A stretch of DNA of 17,507 nt from Tangfeifania sp. (lineage in GTDB: Bacteria; Bacteroidota; Bacteroidia; Bacteroidales; Prolixibacteraceae): assembly GCA_018400515.1 (NCBI GenBank), contig JAGYMR010000034.1, positions 1-17,507 on the forward strand, read 5' to 3'. Position 1 is the stretch's first letter, and the number at the start of each line of letters is the position of its first letter. The notes beneath the pieces were generated by a model. The model made no database searches, had not been told where the DNA came from, and saw nothing but the letters and a program-made list of their open reading frames with translations. The translations under genes and the position numbers were made by a program. Shown here in pieces: positions 6,689 to 14,700 of this stretch.

Positions 6689-8752
6689 ATGAAGTTTCTT
6701 TATCCCGCTTTTCTTTTTGCGCTATTTACGGTCATTATCCCGGTGATCATTCACTTTTTCAGCTTCCGAAGGCACAGGACCATCTATTTCAGCCATGTTG
6801 GATTTTTAAAAGATATCAAAAAAGAGTCGCGGAAAAAATCCAGGATAAAGCAGCTGCTGATGCTCCTTGCGCGCATACTGACCATTGTGTTTTTGGTTTT
6901 CGCATTCGCACAGCCGTTCATTCCTCTCCGCGAAGAGGCAAGGGAATCGGGTAATAACGTGGTGGGTGTTTACATCGACAACTCTTTTAGCATGAATGCC
7001 CTGTCGGAGAAAGGGCAATTGCTTGAACGTGCCCGTGCGAAAGCAGCGGAGATCGGACACGCCTATCCCCCCGGAACAAAATTCCGGCTGTTTACAAACG
7101 ATATGGAACCCAGGCATCAAAACCTCTTCTCTCAGGAGCAATTCATCCGGCAGGTGGCTGAGGTGGCGGCCTCCCCGCAGACAGTGCCCCTTTCGCGGAT
7201 CCACAACCGCTTCCGGATGGAAAATCCGGAAATGGACGCCGGTCAATCGGGCACGCTTTTTTTCATTTCAGACTTCCAGCGAAGCATTACCGATCCCGAA
7301 AACTTTAATGAGGGGCCGGTTTTTGACTATTTCCTCCCTCTTACTCCCGGGGAGGTGAATAATTTGTACATCGATACCTGCTGGATGGAGGTTCCGGCTC
7401 ACGGACTCGACCAGGAGGAAAATATTTTTGTGAAAATAAAAAACCACTCAGATGAAGACTATCAAAACCTCCCGTTAAATCTTTACCTGAACGATTCGTT
7501 GAAATCGATCACCAATTTTTCCGTCGAAGCACAAGATGAGATCACTACAAATCTGAAATACAAGAACCTTTCCGGCGGGATTCAACTGGGGAAAATTGAA
7601 ATCACCGACTATCCCTTTACCCATGACAACACCTGGTTCCTGAGCTATTTTACCGAATCCACCCTGCAGGCCCTAGCCATTTTTAACAAAAGTGAGGCTT
7701 CGAAAGAGGGACTCCGTTATATTTCCGCCCTTTTCAAAAACGACCCTTATGTTGAACTCAGCACCATGGATGCCGGGCGTTTGCAAATCAGCCAACTTCC
7801 GCTATACAATGCCATCTTCCTGATCAATCCCGGAGATTTTCCCAGCGGATTACTGAATGAACTTACCCGGTCGGTGGAAAAGGGAACATCCCTGGTCCTG
7901 TTCCCGCCAACAGGAAAAGATCCATCGTTTTACAACCGCTTTTTAACCAGGTTCGGGGCAGCCCGTGTTTCCGGCAGGGACACCACCCAACAGCAGATTT
8001 CGGGGATTGATTTCGACCACCGTTTTTTCGAAAATGTTTTCCGAAAGCGGGAAGAAAATGCCCTTTACCCGGAAATCCGGGGGCATCTGAAATTTCAGCA
8101 AAACACCCGGTCGGATGAATCCATTCTCCTGTGGTTTCAAAACAACGACAAAGCACTTTCCGTCCTTCCTTACGGCAAAGGAAAAGTATGGATCTTCTCC
8201 TTCCCCCTCGAAAAAAAGAATGAAGCTTTTGCCCGGGATATCCTCTTTGTCCCCTCCCTCTACAACATCGTGCTGAACAGCCTGCCTGACCAGCAAATCG
8301 CATACACGATTGGCAGCGACCGCACTTTTTCATTACCTCCCGGAAGGAACAAACCCCTGGAAACAACCTTTGAAGTTGAAAACAAAAACACCGGAGAGCA
8401 GTTCATCCCCGGGGTGAACATTACAGACCAGGGGACCCGCCTGAATGTGAGAGGGATGATTGAAAAAGCGGGCCATTACCTGATAAAAAGCGATGGAGAA
8501 ACCATTGGAGCCATGGCGTTCAATTATGACCGGAAAGAGTCGGATTTGAGGTATTTCAAAAACGGGGAACTAAAAACAGCCTTTGAAACCGCCGGGCGCG
8601 AAAATGCCATGGTCCTAAACAATATCAACGATAACTTTTCCGAAGTATATGACGAAATTCAGAAAGGGAAACAACTCTGGCAGGAGTGCCTTCTGCTTGC
8701 GCTGCTTTTCATCCTGGCAGAAGTACTGATTGCACGTTTCTGGAAGCAATAA
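6689..8752 (+). CDS. BatA/von Willebrand A-domain membrane protein
   Basis: This 687-residue inner-membrane protein has the N-terminal aerotolerance-regulator (BatA) domain: one helix at about residues 3-22, the signature HFFSFRRHRTIYFSHVGFL (22-40), and a second helix at about 55-75. A von Willebrand A-like domain follows with a MIDAS-type DxSxS at D97-S99-S101 in YIDNSFSM and a later strand FFISDFQ (192-197). The middle and C-terminal part is a long soluble region of unknown role, and a final helix at about 665-682 anchors the end. Bat proteins are envelope factors linked to stress tolerance and metal-dependent protein contacts. The frame is open from TTG 6668, but ATG 6689 places the first helix directly at the N-terminus. 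No other Bat gene and no MoxR ATPase lies nearby. The next gene starts 21 nt downstream. Confidence 0.85.
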   Translation: MKFLYPAFLFALFTVIIPVIIHFFSFRRHRTIYFSHVGFLKDIKKESRKKSRIKQLLMLLARILTIVFLVFAFAQPFIPLREEARESGNNVVGVYIDNSFSMNALSEKGQLLERARAKAAEIGHAYPPGTKFRLFTNDMEPRHQNLFSQEQFIRQVAEVAASPQTVPLSRIHNRFRMENPEMDAGQSGTLFFISDFQRSITDPENFNEGPVFDYFLPLTPGEVNNLYIDTCWMEVPAHGLDQEENIFVKIKNHSDEDYQNLPLNLYLNDSLKSITNFSVEAQDEITTNLKYKNLSGGIQLGKIEITDYPFTHDNTWFLSYFTESTLQALAIFNKSEASKEGLRYISALFKNDPYVELSTMDAGRLQISQLPLYNAIFLINPGDFPSGLLNELTRSVEKGTSLVLFPPTGKDPSFYNRFLTRFGAARVSGRDTTQQQISGIDFDHRFFENVFRKREENALYPEIRGHLKFQQNTRSDESILLWFQNNDKALSVLPYGKGKVWIFSFPLEKKNEAFARDILFVPSLYNIVLNSLPDQQIAYTIGSDRTFSLPPGRNKPLETTFEVENKNTGEQFIPGVNITDQGTRLNVRGMIEKAGHYLIKSDGETIGAMAFNYDRKESDLRYFKNGELKTAFETAGRENAMVLNNINDNFSEVYDEIQKGKQLWQECLLLALLFILAEVLIARFWKQ

Positions 8753-8773
8753 TATTAATCATAAAAATTCACT

Positions 8774-10003
8774 ATGGCACCACAATTACGAACACCACAG
8801 GAGTTCATTGACCGCGAAAACAAATACGGCGCACACAACTACCACCCGCTTCCGGTAGTCCTGGAAAAAGGCAAAGGCATCTTTGTCTGGGATGTAGAGG
8901 GAAAACGCTACTTTGATTTTCTGGCCGCTTACTCTGCTGTTAATCAGGGCCACTGTCACCCCAAAATCATCGATGCCCTCACCGGCCAGGCCCACCAGTT
9001 GACCCTCACCTCAAGGGCCTTTTATAACAACGTTCTGGGTGAATGGGAAGCCTTCATGACCGGGCTGTTTGGCTACGACCGGATGTTGCCCATGAATTCA
9101 GGAGCTGAAGCGGACGAAACGGCCCTGAAGCTGCTTCGGAAATGGGCCTATAAAGTTAAAGGGATCCCGGCCAATGAAGCAAAAATTGTGGTTTGCAACG
9201 GCAATTTCCACGGCCGGACGATCACCATTATCTCCATGTCGTCCGACCCCGATGCATACGCCCATTACGGTCCCTATACTCCCGGATTTATAAACATTCC
9301 CTACAACGATGCCGAACGGCTGGAAGAAGCATTAAAAGACCCGCACGTGGCCGGATTCCTGGTGGAACCCATTCAGGCCGAGGCTGGTGTATACGTACCG
9401 GAGGACGGTTACCTGAAAAAAGCGGCCGAACTGTGTAAAAAATACAACGTATTGTTTGTTGCCGATGAGGTGCAGACAGGGCTGGCCCGGACAGGAAAAA
9501 TGCTCGCCTGTGACCACGAAGGGGTGCGCCCCGATATCCTGGTCCTGGGAAAAGCCCTTTCGGGAGGTGTATATCCGGTCTCCTGCGTTCTTGCTGATGA
9601 TGAGATTATGCTGACGGTCAAACCGGGAGAACATGGGAGCACCTTCGGGGGCAACCCCCTTGCCGGCAAAGTGGCCATGGCAGCTGTCAATGTTATTTTA
9701 GAGGAAAACCTGGCAGAAAATGCCCTGCACCTGGGAGCGATTTTCCGGAAAGCGATGAAGGCAATCCCCTCACCAATGATCGAAGCGGTAAGAGGAAAGG
9801 GCTTGCTCAATGCCATCGCCATTAAACCAACAAAAGGCAAAACAGCCTGGGATGTCTGCCTGGCTCTCAGGGGAAACGGGTTAATAGCAAAACCCACGCA
9901 CGAAAACATTATCCGGTTTACACCGCCCCTTGTAATTACCGAAGAAGAATTAACGGAAGCCGCCGGAATCATCCGGAAAACATTCCGGGAAATGGACATT
10001 TAA
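8774..10003 (+). CDS. rocD: Ornithine aminotransferase
   Basis: This 409-residue cytoplasmic class III PLP aminotransferase converts ornithine and 2-oxoglutarate to glutamate-5-semialdehyde and glutamate, linking arginine/ornithine breakdown to proline and glutamate. The PLP lysine is K260 in [10 protein letters not shown], and D231 in FVADEVQTG binds the cofactor ring. [19 protein letters not shown] (108-126), FHGRTI (145-150), EPIQAEAGV (198-206) and [11 protein letters not shown] (287-297) are all in place. The N-terminal block [12 protein letters not shown] and [15 protein letters not shown] are typical of ornithine rather than acetylornithine or GABA aminotransferases. Length is normal. 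It follows the BatA-type gene by 21 nt, probably on the same transcript, though no functional link is evident. The repeat cluster begins 44 nt past the stop codon. Confidence 0.94.
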   Translation: MAPQLRTPQEFIDRENKYGAHNYHPLPVVLEKGKGIFVWDVEGKRYFDFLAAYSAVNQGHCHPKIIDALTGQAHQLTLTSRAFYNNVLGEWEAFMTGLFGYDRMLPMNSGAEADETALKLLRKWAYKVKGIPANEAKIVVCNGNFHGRTITIISMSSDPDAYAHYGPYTPGFINIPYNDAERLEEALKDPHVAGFLVEPIQAEAGVYVPEDGYLKKAAELCKKYNVLFVADEVQTGLARTGKMLACDHEGVRPDILVLGKALSGGVYPVSCVLADDEIMLTVKPGEHGSTFGGNPLAGKVAMAAVNVILEENLAENALHLGAIFRKAMKAIPSPMIEAVRGKGLLNAIAIKPTKGKTAWDVCLALRGNGLIAKPTHENIIRFTPPLVITEEELTEAAGIIRKTFREMDI

Positions 10004-10047
10004 AACGGATGAAACGAGCATGATGCTAACATCACAAAAGATTATGA

Positions 10048-10061
10048 AATGCGAAAGCATT
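10048..10061. repeat. Hairpin repeat, copy 1 (GAAA tetraloop)
   Basis: AATGC and GCATT pair around a GAAA loop, and the tail CTATCGA follows directly. The tail then diverges from the other two copies. It is the first of three related hairpins in the convergent spacer between ornithine aminotransferase and the LysM protein. Confidence 0.7.
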
Positions 10062-10068
10062 CTATCGA

Positions 10069-10108
10069 AATACGCTTGCGTATTCTATCGAGTACCGTTA
10101 AAATAGAC
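10069..10108. repeat. Hairpin repeat, copy 2 with long tail
   Basis: AATACGC-TT-GCGTATT (10069-10084) is a perfect 7-bp inverted repeat. The sequence from its last three bases (ATT at 10082) through GAC at 10108 is a 27-bp stretch, containing CTATCGAGTACCG and ending TAAAATAGAC. It recurs without a mismatch in copy 3. Confidence 0.8.
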
Positions 10109-10158
10109 ACTAATGACGAGGTAAATACCTTTGAAATGGACACTAATAATGAGGTAAA
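10106..10158. repeat. Pair of 20-bp direct repeats, 33-bp period
   Basis: The block starting GACACTAAT and ending GAGGTAAA occurs at 10106-10125 and again at 10139-10158 with two differences (GAC versus AAT in the middle). The start-to-start distance is 33 bp. The bases just before each copy are also similar (AAAATA and GAAATG). It lies between hairpin copies 2 and 3 and so forms part of the same element. Confidence 0.75.
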
Positions 10159-10197
10159 ATTCGCTAGCGAATTCTATCGAGTACCGTTAAAATAGAC
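10158..10197. repeat. Hairpin repeat, copy 3 with long tail
   Basis: AATTCGCTAGCGAATT (10158-10173) is a perfect 16-bp palindrome. Positions 10171-10197 repeat the 27-bp tail of copy 2 exactly. Compared with copy 2 the stem differs at one position on each arm (A-T becomes T-A), keeping the pairing. The copy ends 16 bp before the stop codon of the LysM gene. Confidence 0.8.
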
Positions 10198-10213
10198 GAT
10201 TGAAAAACCGCTG

Positions 10214-12769
10214 TTATTTCTGTGCAAAACGGTATTGCCCGATCACCCGCTTTCGAACCACATCATAATCCCGCTGGTAACTGATCACGTTAACCCCCTG
10301 ATTCATGTATCCGCCGAAAGGGGAAACTTTTTCAAAATGGTAATTCCCCTGCAACAGTTGCGTCTCCATGTAAGGCAGGCACTCCTCAAAATTTTTCCCG
10401 AATTTTTTCAGGGCACTCAAAAAATAAAACGCAACATCATACCCCTGAAATCCAAAATTATCGGGCTCGGTGAAAAAATTTTCCCTGAATTTCCGGATGT
10501 ACCGGATGGTTGAAGGATCATCATAATCCACCCAGTAAGGATCAATGTAATGAAACTTCAGGTTATGGAAATAGTCCTTATCAATGCTGCTAAAACTGGT
10601 ATAACGGTTGAACCCGACCAGCGTTATGGAATAATCCTCCGACAGGTTGTTGATGTTCGAAAGCGCAACGCTCAATTCGCCCTCGTTGAGGGAAGGAATA
10701 AAAACCACATTCTCTTTATTTGGTGACAAGATTCTGCCAAATCCAAACGGCCCCTCCCGGGCAAAATCGTATACACTGAACCGGACCCCGTACTCATTTC
10801 CCCAGTACCCGGACTGGAACATTTTTTCCCGTGCCATTTCCACTACCTTTTCGCCCAGGGCATTATCATTCTCCGTTTTAAATACAATAAAATTGCTGTT
10901 AAAATATTCCTCTGCGACCATTTCTGCGGTTTTTACAGCGAGGTATTCACGGGAGGGGTTGATCTGATACAGATAGGGATTGGAATTCAGTCCTGCCGAC
11001 CGGGGCGCAAGGGGAGAAACCATGGGAATCCGGTTTTTGGCTGCAATGGCGGCCACCTCTTTCTGCACGTCAGGAAAAACCGGCCCGATAATCAAATCGG
11101 TTTCCAAAAAATTTCCTGAAAAAAGAAATGACCGGACGGAATCGGGATTTTGCTGGGTATCGCAGACCTTTATCCGAATATTCATACCCGCTCGCTGAAG
11201 CGAATCCACCGCCAGCAATACCCCCTCATAAAACTGCAAATAATGTTCGCTCTCTTTGTAAAATCGATGAAAAAGCGCCTCATTTGCTTCCTGCTCAACA
11301 GCAGTGTCTTTTACTGCCACCAACGATTGATCAAGGAGACCGGAACTGCCTTCGGCGGCAAGTAGAGAATCAGGATTAACCTCTTCGCGGTTCAGCGTAT
11401 CGTTGGCACGGACAAACAGGGGGAGAAAGAGGGCCACATCATAACGTTTCCCGGAAGAAAAACGTTTGTCAGGGCGCTGACATGCCTCGGGGATGCTCTC
11501 AATGACCTCAATATCATAATAATCGCTTTCAAATCCTGGCATCTCAACAGCAACAGAATCCTTCGCTTTCTCCTCCATGAAACGGACAATTTCCTCATCG
11601 GGCCGTCGCGGAATTAAAAGAACCTCTCCGGAAACAAGGTTCCGGTTCTCCAGGACCGGATTAAATTTTCTTATTTCCGGAATGGTCATGTCGTATTGAT
11701 CGGCCAGTCCATACAAGGTTTCCCCCTTTTGTACATGGTGTTTCATGAAAGCATCTTCGTTCACCGGCTCAGCTTTGCTAAAGGAGTCCTCTTTAACCGG
11801 GATCTTCAGGGTTACGCCTGCCGGGAATCCCGATTCCAGGACCGGATTCAGCCGCTTAAGTTCGTCTTCTGGAACATCGTATTTGCGGGTAATACTCCAA
11901 AGGGTTTCCCCGGAAACAATGGTATGTTCAAAATAATTTGCCGTTGCTCCGGGGCTGGCTTCCGGTCCCGAAACAACCGGCCGGTTCCCCTGCGCTTCCT
12001 CCTTGCCTGGCTTATCCCGCTCTTCCAACTCCCTCAACGCTGATTGTTCCTCCGTTTTTTCCTCTTCCGCCAGCGCCTCTTCCATCCGCGCAGTCTCTTT
12101 GGTCCGCGGAAGATAAATAATACTTCCGGCTTTCAAATCTTTGGCTCCGGGATTATAAAAAAGGATCTCACTTTCCGATATACGGTAACGCTTCGCTATG
12201 GAGTACAGGGTCTCTCCCGAAACAACCTGGTGTTTTATTAACGCTTCCTTCTCCTTTTCGGCGGATGGCTTTTCACGCGCCATTTTTTCCGTGGTTGCTT
12301 CTTCACCGGGAGCATCCCAGCGGGGAATGCGGAGCTTTTTCCCTTTCCGGAACCGCTTAACTTCCGGATTGTAGGCATAAAGCTCTTCCACCGTTATCCC
12401 GTACTCCTTTGCGATGAAATAAGGTGTCTCTTTCCGGGAGTCGATGGTATGAAAAATAAAACGGGAAGGATCCCCTTTTTTATAAACCGGTTGATCACTA
12501 AGATCTGCGCCCGCCCGAAAGGGAATTTTCAAGACCATCCCAATCTTCAATCCATCCGCCATTTTAGGATTATGTTCCAACAATGTTTCCCTGTCAACAT
12601 TGAACTGATCTGAGATGGAATAAATGGTCTCCCCCGTGCGAACCTGATGTAGTACATATTTTTCACCCCCGATGACCACCCTTTCATTTTCACGTAAATT
12701 CTGGGCGCTTGCCACAGCCGAAAAGGCGACCAACAGGAATAAAATAATAACCGACTGAAAACCCTTCAT
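10214..12769 (-). CDS. Exported five-LysM protein with periplasmic-binding (type 1) domain
   Basis: This 851-residue protein starts with a signal peptide, MKGFQSVIILFLLVAFSAVA, ending near SAQ (about residue 23). Five LysM modules follow at about 39-83, 104-149, 179-221, 280-324 and 343-387, each with a GET(L/I)-type turn or a variant and an N-P near the second helix. Modules 2 and 3, and 3 and 4, are joined by Glu/Lys-rich linkers. From about 443 to the end there is a type 1 periplasmic-binding fold like branched-chain amino-acid receptors (RYDVALFLPLF, LIIGPVFP, MVSPLAPRS, VGFNRYTSF). LysM modules bind peptidoglycan, so the protein is probably held at the wall with a ligand-binding or structural domain in the periplasm. 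No permease or ABC ATPase lies nearby. The frame extends to 12838, but that would run through a good promoter, so ATG 12769 is preferred. Confidence 0.88.
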   Translation of the reverse strand: MKGFQSVIILFLLVAFSAVASAQNLRENERVVIGGEKYVLHQVRTGETIYSISDQFNVDRETLLEHNPKMADGLKIGMVLKIPFRAGADLSDQPVYKKGDPSRFIFHTIDSRKETPYFIAKEYGITVEELYAYNPEVKRFRKGKKLRIPRWDAPGEEATTEKMAREKPSAEKEKEALIKHQVVSGETLYSIAKRYRISESEILFYNPGAKDLKAGSIIYLPRTKETARMEEALAEEEKTEEQSALRELEERDKPGKEEAQGNRPVVSGPEASPGATANYFEHTIVSGETLWSITRKYDVPEDELKRLNPVLESGFPAGVTLKIPVKEDSFSKAEPVNEDAFMKHHVQKGETLYGLADQYDMTIPEIRKFNPVLENRNLVSGEVLLIPRRPDEEIVRFMEEKAKDSVAVEMPGFESDYYDIEVIESIPEACQRPDKRFSSGKRYDVALFLPLFVRANDTLNREEVNPDSLLAAEGSSGLLDQSLVAVKDTAVEQEANEALFHRFYKESEHYLQFYEGVLLAVDSLQRAGMNIRIKVCDTQQNPDSVRSFLFSGNFLETDLIIGPVFPDVQKEVAAIAAKNRIPMVSPLAPRSAGLNSNPYLYQINPSREYLAVKTAEMVAEEYFNSNFIVFKTENDNALGEKVVEMAREKMFQSGYWGNEYGVRFSVYDFAREGPFGFGRILSPNKENVVFIPSLNEGELSVALSNINNLSEDYSITLVGFNRYTSFSSIDKDYFHNLKFHYIDPYWVDYDDPSTIRYIRKFRENFFTEPDNFGFQGYDVAFYFLSALKKFGKNFEECLPYMETQLLQGNYHFEKVSPFGGYMNQGVNVISYQRDYDVVRKRVIGQYRFAQK

Positions 12770-12799
12770 GAAATAGTAATTCATTAAAAAATTGTGCTC

Positions 12800-12832
12800 C
12801 AAAAAGTACTTTTGCTGACACAAAAAATCAAA
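12800..12832 (-). promoter_or_regulatory. Bacteroidota-type promoter of the LysM gene
   Basis: On the minus strand TTTG (12832-12829), 20 nt, then TACTTTTTG (12808-12800) lies 30 nt before ATG 12769. The Bacteroidota sigma-A consensus is TTTG near -33 and TAnnTTTG near -7. The second element has one extra T, so it is close but not exact. It supports the shorter start of the LysM protein. Confidence 0.5.
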
Positions 12833-13064
12833 AACCATTCCTTTTTTTCAAAGCTTTTGACCCGCGGACAAGCAAAAATTGAATCAAAAATAATAATAAA
12901 AAATCTACGCTGTTGGTTAAACGTTTTTAATTCCAAATAATTTTACCGTGCAACTATTTTACTCCCCCTCCGGTGAAGCTGTTCCAGCCCCCTCACGGGG
13001 AGCCTCTTCAAAAATAATTACTACACGATGTTAATAGTTTTCGCTTTTTAGCGACCAACAGGAT
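12833..13064. other. Divergent spacer between LysM gene and guaA, with a GC-rich island
   Basis: This part of the 361-bp divergent spacer is A/T-rich except for an island at 12962-13004. There CTCCCC (12962-12967) can pair with GGGGAG (12997-13002), and GTGA with TCAC just inside, leaving a 5-nt bulge on one side. A further hairpin TCGCT-TTTT-AGCGA lies at 13041-13054. CTGTTGGT (12910-12917) and ACCAACAG (13054-13061) are complementary and could enclose the rest. I recognise no known riboswitch or RNA family here. Confidence 0.35.
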
Positions 13065-13092
13065 TAACTTTGCCCGGTAATTTTTACTTTTG
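13065..13092 (+). promoter_or_regulatory. Candidate guaA promoter elements
   Basis: Two matches to the Bacteroidota -7 element TAnnTTTG precede guaA: TAACTTTG (13065-13072) and TACTTTTG (13085-13092), 58 and 38 nt before the ATG. Neither has a clear TTTG at the usual distance upstream. The downstream one is the better placed. Confidence 0.35.
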
Positions 13093-13130
13093 CTTACGAA
13101 AACAAAAATATTCATTTTAACCATTTATCC

Positions 13131-14660
13131 ATGCAGGAAAAAATTTTGATTCTCGATTTTGGATCACAATATACCCAGCTAATAGGACGAAAAGTCCGCG
13201 AACTAAACACCTACTGTGAGATTCATCCTTTTAACCAGCATCCTGAAATTGATGAAACGGTAAAAGGCGTGATCCTGTCCGGAAGTCCTTTTTCCGTCCG
13301 GGATTCAAAAGCGCCCAGGCCCGATCTGTCCAAAATAAAAGGGAAGATCCCCCTGCTTGGGATCTGCTACGGGGCACAACACATGGCGCACTACTATGGT
13401 GGAGAGGTAGCGTTTTCCGATTCAAGGGAATATGGCCGGGCAAAACTGGGATTTATCGATCACGACTGCGCCCTGTTCAACAAAATCAACCTGCATACCC
13501 AGGTCTGGATGTCACATGGAGACACCATCATCAAACTCCCCGAAAATTATAAGGTCGTTGCCTCTACCGAAGATGTCAATTTTGCCGCCTATAAAATTGA
13601 TAACGAACAGACCTACGGCATTCAGTTTCATCCGGAAGTTTATCATACCACCGAAGGGCAGCAACTACTGAAGAATTTTGTTGTTGATATTTGCGGAAGC
13701 GATCAGTCCTGGACCCCGCTCTCTTTTGTGGAAAGTACCGTAAAGGAACTGCAACAGCAGCTGGGAAATGACAAAGTAGTGCTGGGATTATCCGGAGGGG
13801 TGGATTCCTCGGTTACGGCGGTCCTGCTGAATCAGGCCATCGGGAATAACCTCACCTGCATTTTTGTGGATAACGGACTGCTCCGGAAAAATGAATTTGA
13901 AAATGTCCTGCAATCCTATGAAAACATGGGACTGAATGTTATTGGAGTCGATGCTAAAGAACAATTCTGGAATGATCTGAAGGGAGTATCGGATCCGGAA
14001 CAAAAACGGAAAATCATCGGCCGTAACTTTATTGAAGTTTTTGACCGTGAGGCACATAAAATCAGGGATGTCAAATGGCTGGCACAAGGGACGATTTATC
14101 CCGATGTCATTGAATCCGTCTCGGTGAACGGCCCATCAGCCACCATTAAATCCCACCACAATGTCGGGGGGCTCCCCGAAAAAATGCATCTGAAAGTGGT
14201 TGAACCACTGCGGCTGCTGTTCAAAGATGAAGTACGCCGCGTGGGTAAAGCCCTTGGCATTAAACCAGAATTGCTGGGACGCCATCCCTTCCCCGGCCCC
14301 GGCCTCGGAATCCGTATACTGGGCGATGTTACCCCCGAAAAGGTCCATATGCTACAGGAAGCTGATGCCGTATTCATAAACGGATTGAAAAACTGGGGAC
14401 TGTATGACAAAGTCTGGCAGGCTGCTGTTGTCCTTTTACCCATCCAATCGGTGGGTGTAATGGGCGATGAAAGAACCTACGAAAACACAGTCGCTTTACG
14501 CGCAGTGGTTTCTACCGATGGAATGACTGCTGACTGGATGCACCTGCCCTATGATTTTCTTGCCAGAATGTCGAACGAGATCATTAACAAAATCCCCGGG
14601 ATTAACCGGGTGGTTTACGACATTAGTTCCAAACCTCCCGCAACAATTGAATGGGAATAA
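13131..14660 (+). CDS. guaA: GMP synthase (glutamine-hydrolysing)
   Basis: This 509-residue cytoplasmic enzyme aminates XMP to GMP with glutamine and ATP, the last step of guanine nucleotide synthesis. The N-terminal class I amidotransferase domain (about 1-190) has the triad C79 in GICYGAQ, H167 and E169 in FHPEV. The ATP-pyrophosphatase domain has the P-loop SGGVDSS (221-227), and the C-terminal dimerisation domain has [11 protein letters not shown] (339-349), [11 protein letters not shown] (385-395) and the end KPPATIEWE. All are complete and of normal length. ATG 13131 gives the standard start [16 protein letters not shown]. It heads a plus-strand run with the C-terminal peptidase 40 nt downstream. 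Confidence 0.98.
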   Translation: MQEKILILDFGSQYTQLIGRKVRELNTYCEIHPFNQHPEIDETVKGVILSGSPFSVRDSKAPRPDLSKIKGKIPLLGICYGAQHMAHYYGGEVAFSDSREYGRAKLGFIDHDCALFNKINLHTQVWMSHGDTIIKLPENYKVVASTEDVNFAAYKIDNEQTYGIQFHPEVYHTTEGQQLLKNFVVDICGSDQSWTPLSFVESTVKELQQQLGNDKVVLGLSGGVDSSVTAVLLNQAIGNNLTCIFVDNGLLRKNEFENVLQSYENMGLNVIGVDAKEQFWNDLKGVSDPEQKRKIIGRNFIEVFDREAHKIRDVKWLAQGTIYPDVIESVSVNGPSATIKSHHNVGGLPEKMHLKVVEPLRLLFKDEVRRVGKALGIKPELLGRHPFPGPGLGIRILGDVTPEKVHMLQEADAVFINGLKNWGLYDKVWQAAVVLLPIQSVGVMGDERTYENTVALRAVVSTDGMTADWMHLPYDFLARMSNEIINKIPGINRVVYDISSKPPATIEWE

Positions 14661-14700
14661 ACGTTTGAAAAAAAATAATGGAAAACAAAAATGCTTAAAC

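Noticed and set aside
10048..10197. Repeat cluster as a CRISPR array.
   Set aside because: Spacing is irregular, the repeats carry variable stems, the region is only 150 bp and no cas gene is present.
14551..14700. N-terminal extension of the C-terminal peptidase overlapping the 3' end of guaA.
   Set aside because: The extension reads guaA in another frame and would put 50 residues ahead of the signal peptide. ATG 14701 or 14731 is far more plausible.
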